Below the pieces are notes generated by a model. It was not told the origin of the DNA, made no database searches, and worked only from the letters and a program-made list of their open reading frames with translations. From NCBI GenBank assembly GCA_031554275.1, contig JAVBKB010000204.1:1-17982 (forward strand): 17,982 bases of DNA, in the 5' to 3' direction. Below, in pieces: positions 13,446 through 17,982 of the stretch. A program made the position numbers and the translations under genes. The first letter of the stretch is position 1. Every line of letters starts with the position of its first letter. The stretch comes from JAVBKB01 sp031554275. Lineage in GTDB: Bacteria > Bacillota > Bacilli > JARBTR01.

Positions 13446-13766
13446 TCATTTTGCATCTACCTGTTGTTTTTCATATAATTCAACGAATTCACAGGCAAGA
13501 TCCTTTACAGTGATTGCGTTCATTAGATGGTCTTGTGCATGGACCATTAACAGGGAGACTTCGATTGGCTCACTAGTTATATCTTGTTGGATCAATGCAG
13601 ATTGGAGTTGGTGTGCTTGATTTAAAGCATCCCTCGCCTCCTGAATTTTGGCATGTGCTTCAGCAAACTTACCTGCTTTTGCAGCAAAGATTGCTTCCAT
13701 AGCTGAGCTTCTGCCGTTGCCACCATGCAAGATTAGTGTAAATATTTCAGTTTCATGTTTGATCAT
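13446..13766 (-). CDS. chbA: PTS lactose/cellobiose-family EIIA component
   Basis: A 106-residue cytoplasmic PTS protein that accepts phosphate from HPr and passes it to ChbB. It is an all-helical trimer-forming domain of normal length. The phosphorylated histidine is His76 in MVHAQDHLM, and Asp79 three residues on matches the family's metal ligand at the trimer centre. The ATG at 13766 overlaps the chbG stop as ATGA, which suggests translational coupling. GGAGGG lies inside the end of chbG, seven bases upstream. A longer frame from a TTG at 13781 would lack a ribosome site. ChbA is placed after chbG here, unlike the E. coli order B-C-A-R-F-G. Confidence 0.93.
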   Translation of the reverse strand: MIKHETEIFTLILHGGNGRSSAMEAIFAAKAGKFAEAHAKIQEARDALNQAHQLQSALIQQDITSEPIEVSLLMVHAQDHLMNAITVKDLACEFVELYEKQQVDAK

Positions 13767-14497
13767 GGAAGCTCCCTCCAAGTGATCAGTTGGAATCCAT
13801 AATCAAGAATTGCTTGTCGCGCCTCTGATGTTGTCAGAATTGCCAGCTCATTCGCCCTTGGCACAGCGTATGAGCTCCCATTCAAGAGTGGCTGATCAAC
13901 CAATGCAGGATGCGTCATAATCTCCGCTGAATCATAGAGTTGAACTTGATCAAAGATTTCTAACAAGATCTCCTGTGACAAATGTTCTCCATAGAAATCA
14001 CAATTGAGGGTATCGGTTGTTGGCGAAATTTGAATATCTGTTGTTCTGGCTTTTCTAAGTGGCACATTCATTTCCAATGCTAGTTTTTCTACAACTGGAA
14101 AAACCGCTTCCAGCATATGCACATGATGATGGCTATCAAAATGTGTTGGAATCAAACCAAGAGATAGGAACTGCGCTAATTGTGCCCGGAATTCTCTTTC
14201 CACTTCAAAGGGATTTGGTGCACCAGCTTCAAGCTCACTTCTTGACAGAAAACTTCCATCTGCTTTTGTAAGTGAGGGTACATCCTTACTCAATGGTGTC
14301 CCACATGTCAAAACAAAATGGATACCGACTCCAAGCTTTGGATGTTGCTTCGCCAAAGCTGCTGCTTGAATAATTGCTGGCATATTTGGCATTAGTGAGG
14401 TAGATGTGATTATTCCATGTTGGTGTGCCTCAACAATTCCAAGGTTGACACCTACTGAATAGCCAAAGTCATCTGCATTAATAATTAATTTAGTCAT
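13763..14497 (-). CDS. chbG: ChbG/YdjC-family carbohydrate deacetylase
   Basis: A 244-residue metal-dependent deacetylase. In E. coli, ChbG removes one acetyl group from chitobiose-6-phosphate, which is needed for cleavage by ChbF and for induction. The family signature is NADDFGYS (7-14), with Asp10 as likely metal ligand. Further ligands are GIHFVLT with His60 and HFDSHHHVH (119-127), a histidine-rich motif. The ending, YGFQLITWREL, is also typical. The start ATG is preceded by AAGGGAG seven bases upstream. It sits between chbC and chbA, 103 bp after chbC across an alternative hairpin region, and overlaps chbA by 4 bp. Its presence is the main reason to call this a chitobiose rather than a plain cellobiose operon. 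Confidence 0.92.
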   Translation of the reverse strand: MTKLIINADDFGYSVGVNLGIVEAHQHGIITSTSLMPNMPAIIQAAALAKQHPKLGVGIHFVLTCGTPLSKDVPSLTKADGSFLSRSELEAGAPNPFEVEREFRAQLAQFLSLGLIPTHFDSHHHVHMLEAVFPVVEKLALEMNVPLRKARTTDIQISPTTDTLNCDFYGEHLSQEILLEIFDQVQLYDSAEIMTHPALVDQPLLNGSSYAVPRANELAILTTSEARQAILDYGFQLITWRELP

Positions 14498-14558
14498 TAC
14501 TGCTCCCTTACCCTGATAGAATTAAGTTCTTTTTGTTATATTTTAAACGAAGCAAATA

Positions 14559-14598
14559 CTTACCCACTAGGGTAGAGGGTAAGCACTCGCTAAGTGGG
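14559..14598 (-). promoter_or_regulatory. Alternative hairpins between chbC and chbG
   Basis: CTTACCC (14559-14565) pairs with GGGTAAG (14577-14583), and CCCACT (14563-14568) pairs with AGTGGG (14593-14598). The two stems share 14563-14565, so they compete. The structure starts 3 bp after the chbC stop. No U-tract follows on the minus strand, so it is not a classical terminator. It could stabilise or mark a cleavage point that sets different levels of the transporter and downstream enzymes. Confidence 0.45.
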
Positions 14599-14600
14599 AT

Positions 14601-15944
14601 TTACTTCTTTGCTGCCTCAAATGCTTTCTTATCAGCTCGCTCTTGCATGACTACAAACGGTAAGTAAATGAATACTGCGATTGCTAAGTTAAAGGCTGCA
14701 AGTAGTGCTCCCGAGAGGTGTCCGCCAGTTGCTAGCCAGCCACCTAGAATCGGAGGGGTTACCCAAGGTATATTGGTGACGATAGGATGAACTAACCCGA
14801 CTGAGACAGCGAAGTAAGATGTGATTACAAGCACAATTGGTGTTAGCATGAATGGAATCAACCAAATTGGGTTCAAAACGATTGGCATACCGAAGGTTAC
14901 TGGCTCGTTGATATTGAATAAGCCAGGTGGTAAACCGAGAGCAACCATTTGGCGCCGCTTCTTCGAAGCAAAGAATAATGCAATCAGTAATCCAAGCGTA
15001 GTACCAGAACCACCCATGTATACGAATGCATCTAAGAATGAACCGGCTAATACATGGTACTCTTTAAGCGCTGTATTAACACCATTGAACTTATCAATGT
15101 TCTCAGTTCCAAGCTTGGTCATGAGCGGTGTTACAATACCACCCAAAATATTGTTACCATGCAAGCCAAATGCCCAGAAGAGGTGAATTAAGAATACGAT
15201 CAAAACAGCAAATCCAACCGAATCAGCTGCGTCTGAAAGTGGCGATACAAGGATTTTGTTAATCCAAAGGTTGAAATCAAGTTCAGTCAAGTGTTTGATG
15301 ATTACTCCAAACAATGCGAAGATGAACACTGTAATCATACCAGGGAAAAGCTTTGCGAAAGCACGAGATACTGCTGACGGTACACCTTCAGGAAGCTTGA
15401 TAGTTAGGAACTTCACACGAGTCAAACGAACAAATACCTCTGTTGCAAGGATCGAAATGATCAATCCAGCAAACAATGCTGTCCCATTGAAGAAGCCCCA
15501 ACCAAAGTTGCCCCATGCAGAGACAGTTTTGTCTCCAACCACAACATCTACTGCTTGTGGAATCAATGTGAAATATGCTGCTGCTGCAACAAACATCGCT
15601 TCAAAGCCATCGTCACCATAAGATTTTGCTAATTTATAAGCCACTCCAAATACTGCGAAAATGGTCATTGCAGCGAGCGTACCCCACCAAATCTGCCCAG
15701 TAGGTTCTTTCCAGAACTCGCCAAAGATGCCCTTCATCATTGGTTCCCACCATGAAATTACCTGAGTTACAGTACCATCTGGTTGTGTAGTTGACGCACC
15801 AATATTATTTATGAGTACTGCAAACGAGCCAACCATTGTAATTGCAATCATGCCGATAAGTGCATCTCTAATTGCTAATAAGTGGCGCTGATTCCCTACC
15901 TTCACTGCAGTAGGCATGATGTATTTTTCTATCCAAGCCATCAT
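14601..15944 (-). CDS. chbC: PTS lactose/cellobiose-family EIIC permease
   Basis: A 447-residue membrane permease, the sugar-translocating EIIC domain of the lactose/N,N'-diacetylchitobiose/cellobiose PTS family. The EIIC fold has about ten hydrophobic segments. Its conserved features include the cytoplasmic-side opening MAWIEKYIMPTAVKVGNQRH, the central HLFWAFGLHGNNI (about 262-274), a GGSGTTLGLLIALFFASK segment and the INEPVTFGMPIVLNP signature, which contains the Glu and the sugar-binding loop. The first ATG of a tandem pair, at 15944, follows GAGGAGG at nine bases. A longer frame from a TTG at 15962 overlaps that site. It is 78 bp after chbB. Sugar specificity cannot be read from EIIC alone. 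Confidence 0.95.
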   Translation of the reverse strand: MMAWIEKYIMPTAVKVGNQRHLLAIRDALIGMIAITMVGSFAVLINNIGASTTQPDGTVTQVISWWEPMMKGIFGEFWKEPTGQIWWGTLAAMTIFAVFGVAYKLAKSYGDDGFEAMFVAAAAYFTLIPQAVDVVVGDKTVSAWGNFGWGFFNGTALFAGLIISILATEVFVRLTRVKFLTIKLPEGVPSAVSRAFAKLFPGMITVFIFALFGVIIKHLTELDFNLWINKILVSPLSDAADSVGFAVLIVFLIHLFWAFGLHGNNILGGIVTPLMTKLGTENIDKFNGVNTALKEYHVLAGSFLDAFVYMGGSGTTLGLLIALFFASKKRRQMVALGLPPGLFNINEPVTFGMPIVLNPIWLIPFMLTPIVLVITSYFAVSVGLVHPIVTNIPWVTPPILGGWLATGGHLSGALLAAFNLAIAVFIYLPFVVMQERADKKAFEAAKK

Positions 15945-16022
15945 AGCTTTTTTCCTCCTCAACGGGACTGTTAATTGAAATTCGAAAAATTATTGGCATT
16001 AAATTTGCATCAACAAAATATA

Positions 16023-16328
16023 TTATTGATTTAACAAAGCTATTGCTTGTTGCAGTACTGCTTCACCATTACAAAGGCCGTAATGGCGCATATCAATCAC
16101 ATCAACAGGTATCCCTTTTTCAGCACATACTTTTTTCATTTCGGGTAATAAGAAGCGAACCTGAGGTCCTAGTAGTAAGACATCTGCTTCGTCAATGTTG
16201 GCGCGGACGGCATCGCCAGAAACTGCCCAGATTCGAGCATCAATCCCGCTTGCCACTGCAACTTTTTCCATTTTTGAAACAAGTAAACTTGTCGACATGC
16301 CCGCAGAACAACACAAAAGAATATTCAT
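16023..16328 (-). CDS. chbB: PTS lactose/cellobiose-family EIIB component
   Basis: A 101-residue cytoplasmic phosphocarrier that takes phosphate from ChbA and delivers it to the sugar bound by ChbC. The N-terminal loop MNILLCCSAGMSTSLLV holds the active cysteine. By alignment with other EIIB proteins (C-S-A-G-M-S-T) it is Cys7, with an extra Cys6 beside it. Length and the ending, VIDMRHYGLCNGEAVL, are normal for the family. It is the first gene of the operon, with ATG and AAAGGAGG eight bases upstream. No regulator gene (ChbR, GntR or MtlR/LicR type) lies between it and the divergent yitT. Confidence 0.94.
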   Translation of the reverse strand: MNILLCCSAGMSTSLLVSKMEKVAVASGIDARIWAVSGDAVRANIDEADVLLLGPQVRFLLPEMKKVCAEKGIPVDVIDMRHYGLCNGEAVLQQAIALLNQ

Positions 16329-16377
16329 TCTTGTCCTCCTTTCGTTGAGTGAGTGGATCTATTGTTGATGTGCTACT

Positions 16378-16422
16378 ATTCTATTTACTGAGAAATGTGA
16401 ATATGACACATCAGTTGGTCTA
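16378..16422 (-). promoter_or_regulatory. Candidate operator and promoter region of the chb operon
   Basis: ATGTG (16395-16399) and CACAT (16407-16411) form a 17-bp dyad about 67 bp upstream of chbB. A candidate -10, TAGAAT on the minus strand (16378-16383), lies just downstream, with no good -35. TTGGTCTA at 16415-16422 equals one half of the known NagR/DasR-type GntR operator (TGGTCTAGACCA), but the other half is absent. I see no convincing CcpA cre site. Confidence 0.3.
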
Positions 16423-16658
16423 TTTCTTGCTATTTATTTTGATTCCATAAAGTAGAGAAATTTTTTTCATATCGTAACGGAAAAACGAGCGCAAACGAAC
16501 AGTTGCTTTTGGAAATGCCTAGAAACAACCCTGTAACTATCGAAACACATTTGTTGCCCATTCCACTTGATAAGCAAAACCATTCCTTTTTTAAAAGCGA
16601 GAATTCAAGCAAATCGGTCCTATTTAGTTCTATATACATAAAATTAAGAGCGTTTTTA
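16423..16658. other. Non-coding stretch between chb operon and yitT
   Basis: Within the 378-bp divergent gap 16329-16706 no gene is supported. A 69-codon minus frame (16430-16639) has no ribosome site and cysteine- and phenylalanine-rich composition unlike its neighbours. Apart from the candidate regulatory sites listed separately I see nothing in this stretch. Confidence 0.4.
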
Positions 16659-16667
16659 TGTTAAAAT
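16659..16667 (+). promoter_or_regulatory. Extended -10 promoter of yitT
   Basis: TG-T-TAAAAT lies 39 bp before the yitT ATG. The -35 region is poor (TAAAAT at 17 bp). This is the same extended -10 style as seen before the SMI1 and cls genes. Confidence 0.45.
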
Positions 16668-16706
16668 AAATGAGGTAACGGCGAAAGCGAAGGGAGAGTA
16701 TAAAAA

Positions 16707-17567
16707 ATGGAACATGGGAAAAAATCAAAAAAACGTCTGATTCGACGTCTTGTAATGATCACATTTGGCGCTATTTTGACTGGAATAGGCTTAGAGCTCT
16801 TTCTTGTACAAAATAATATAATTGATGGTGGAATCGTTGGAATTTCCATCATTGTTTCTTACCTGTTAGACACCAAACTTGGAATTGTTCTATTTCTATT
16901 AAATCTTCCATTCCTCTATATCGGACACAAACAAATTGGGAAGACGTTTGCACTTTCAACGCTATATGCAGTTGTGGTCCTTTCTATTACCATAACACTT
17001 ACTGGGCATACTCCAGTACTAACCAATGACCTATTGCTTGCATCTGTTTTTGGTGGCATTGTGGTTGGGACTGGTGTTGGCATCGTGATACGATATGGAG
17101 GATCAATGGATGGCACTGAAATTCTGGCAATCCTTTTTAATAGGAAGTTGCCATTCTCAGTTGGCGAGATAATCATGTTTTTTAATTTATTTATTCTGGG
17201 TAGTGCGGGATTTGTATTTGGGTGGGATCGTGCAATGTACTCCTTGATTGCCTACTATATCGCCTTCAAAACGATCGACATTGTTATGCAAGGTCTTGAT
17301 GAATCCAAATCTGTTTGGATCATAAGTGACAAGCATCACGAGATTGGTGAAGTCATTCTCAAAAGATTAGGAAGAGGCGTCACTTATTTCAATGGAGAAG
17401 GCGCATATACAAAGGATAAGAAGAAAGTTGTTTTCTGTGTGATTACAAGGCTCGAAGAAGCTAAGCTAAAGTCTATTGTTGAAGATATTGATCAAACTGC
17501 TTTCTTAGCAATATCAAATGTGAGTGAAGTTCAAGGCGGTCGATTTAAAAAGCAGAGCATTCATTAA
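16707..17567 (+). CDS. yitT: YitT family membrane protein (DUF161 plus DUF2179)
   Basis: A 286-residue membrane protein. After a basic N-terminus (KKSKKRLIRR), about five to six hydrophobic segments span residues 14-190. They include the conserved VQNNIIDGGIVGISII loop and GGSMDGTEILAI, both signatures of the YitT family. The C-terminal DUF2179 domain (about 205-280) contains SKSVWIISDKHHEIGEVIL and LGRGVTYFNGEGAYT, and ends in ISNVSEVQGGRFK. The family is widespread and often multi-copy in Bacilli. Its transported substrate is not established. The start is ATG with AGGGAGAG about nine bases upstream. It is divergent from the chb operon and followed, 153 bp on, by the broken zupT gene. Confidence 0.92.
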   Translation: MEHGKKSKKRLIRRLVMITFGAILTGIGLELFLVQNNIIDGGIVGISIIVSYLLDTKLGIVLFLLNLPFLYIGHKQIGKTFALSTLYAVVVLSITITLTGHTPVLTNDLLLASVFGGIVVGTGVGIVIRYGGSMDGTEILAILFNRKLPFSVGEIIMFFNLFILGSAGFVFGWDRAMYSLIAYYIAFKTIDIVMQGLDESKSVWIISDKHHEIGEVILKRLGRGVTYFNGEGAYTKDKKKVVFCVITRLEEAKLKSIVEDIDQTAFLAISNVSEVQGGRFKKQSIH

Positions 17568-17589
17568 ATTTTTCCATGATTATGATGAG

Positions 17590-17622
17590 GCAACAATGAA
17601 TTGATTTCGAAGCGATTGTTGC
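17590..17622 (+). promoter_or_regulatory. Dyad upstream of the zupT fragment
   Basis: GCAACAAT (17590-17597) and ATTGTTGC (17615-17622) are a perfect 8-bp inverted repeat with a 17-nt spacer. They lie 23 bp after yitT and about 100 bp before zupT. No U-tract follows, so it is not a terminator. It may be an operator or leader hairpin, but it does not match the known Zur box. Confidence 0.35.
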
Positions 17623-17720
17623 GATTGAACGGATAAGATTGTTTGAATGAGATTGAATGGTTTCAGCGGATAGTTGGTTGCAAACCTAGATTTCGATGGA
17701 TCTACGAAGGTGAGAAAAAG

Positions 17721-17826
17721 ATGAACAATGTAGCATGGGCATTAGTATTAACTGCCATTGCTGGACTATCCACTGGCATTGGCAGTGCAATTGCACTTTT
17801 CGCAAAAAAGAACAACCCCAAATTTC
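17721..17826 (+). pseudogene. zupT: Zinc transporter ZupT (ZIP family), 5' fragment interrupted by an IS
   Basis: Thirty-five intact codons begin MNNVAWALVLTAIAGLSTG and continue through GIGSAIALFAKKNNPKF. This is the first membrane helix and following loop of ZupT, the ZIP-family importer for zinc and other divalent metals (about 270 residues when whole). In relatives the next residues are L-S and then the second helix (LGFSAGVMIYVS). Here similarity stops exactly where an IS3-type terminal sequence begins at 17827. The frame then runs on into IS sequence and stops at 17924, making a 67-residue hybrid with no second helix, so it is surely non-functional unless the element excises. The ATG is supported by GAAGGTGAG eight bases upstream. 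Confidence 0.82.
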
Positions 17827-17982
17827 TGAACTGCGCCCAAAAAGTTAGACAAAAAATAGTTAAGCAGCCACGGAGGAATGGTTCCTGTATTGAACAGGAG
17901 TCATTCCTTTTAATTTTGCTTTGATGCGTTTGTTGTTGTAGTAATAAATATATTTTTCTAATTCCACTCTGAATTGAACCAT
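17827..17982 (-). mobile_element. IS3-family (IS150-type) insertion sequence, one end only
   Basis: The element starts at 17827 with TGAACTGCGCCCAAAAAGTT, the TG-initiated G/C-rich terminal repeat style of the IS150 group. It continues past the window edge. Inside, on the minus strand, is the end of the OrfB transposase. The gap from its stop codon to the tip is 33 bp, normal for this group. The other end and the 3-bp target duplication expected for this group are outside the window. Confidence 0.85.
17860..17982 (-). CDS. IS3-family transposase OrfB, C-terminal end
   Basis: The last 41 residues of the DDE transposase, read from the window edge toward 17860. The sequence LEKYIYYYNNKRIKAKLKGM followed by TPVQYR is the classic closing block of IS150-group OrfB (integrase core, rve domain), which lies just after the catalytic glutamate. 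The protein continues beyond the right edge, so neither the DDE residues nor the OrfA frameshift can be checked. The gene points toward the interrupted zupT and is antisense to it. Confidence 0.88.
   Translation of the reverse strand: MVQFRVELEKYIYYYNNKRIKAKLKGMTPVQYRNHSSVAA

Noticed and set aside
16415..16431. A sigma-54-like promoter (TTGG-N8-TTGC with GG-N10-GC spacing), tempting because many PTS operons in Bacilli are sigma-54 dependent.
   Set aside because: It is on the plus strand, pointing away from chbB, and only the core dinucleotides match. No LevR-type activator is present. Probably chance.
16430..16639. A 69-codon minus-strand frame upstream of chbB.
   Set aside because: No ribosome site, odd composition, lies in the promoter gap between divergent genes, and is not recognisable.
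17721..17924. A 67-residue hybrid protein formed by zupT reading into the IS.
   Set aside because: It is an accidental fusion: only one membrane helix of ZupT plus antisense IS sequence. It is best described as a disrupted gene.

Overview
The window looks like chromosome of an endospore-forming member of the Bacilli. It is AT-rich, with AGGAGG-type ribosome binding sites, TTG starts and many intrinsic terminators. The sporulation call rests on an alpha/beta-type small acid-soluble spore protein (SASP) preceded by a convincing forespore sigma-G promoter. I cannot name the genus from sequence alone. Most of the window is housekeeping and carbohydrate-uptake content. I found no toxin-antitoxin, defence, CRISPR, RNA-gene or prophage module.

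Left part (1-5500): the 3' end of a B12-binding radical SAM gene (DUF4080 type) converges on a PhnB-like VOC protein gene. Then come the monocistronic SASP gene, an approximately 154-bp palindromic MITE-like element, and an SMI1/KNR4-family gene. mutY (DNA repair) and a cardiolipin synthase gene follow as a divergent pair. cls converges on recQ across two nested hairpins.

Middle (5500-11800): recQ, then a roughly 690-bp gene-poor stretch. That stretch holds a second palindromic element of nearly the same size and ends as the first, plus what may be the 5' stump of a lost P-loop ATPase gene. prfC (release factor 3), a GNAT acetyltransferase and an MFS exporter follow, all on the minus strand and mostly with their own terminators.

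Right part (12000-16400): a five-gene minus-strand operon chbB-chbC-chbG-chbA-chbF. It encodes a lactose/cellobiose-family PTS transporter (IIB, IIC, IIA), a ChbG/YdjC deacetylase and a GH4 phospho-glycosidase. Together they would import and phosphorylate a beta-linked disaccharide, most likely N,N'-diacetylchitobiose, remove an acetyl group, and cleave the product. No regulator is in the window, but dyads lie upstream of chbB.

Right edge: a YitT membrane protein gene, then the first 35 codons of a ZupT-like zinc transporter gene cut by an IS3-family (IS150-type) insertion sequence that runs off the window.

The observations most worth a second look are the paired MITE-like elements flanked by TAA and TTA trinucleotides, the IS insertion that breaks zupT, the gene stump between recQ and prfC, the alternative hairpins between chbC and chbG, and the dyad at the SASP transcription start.
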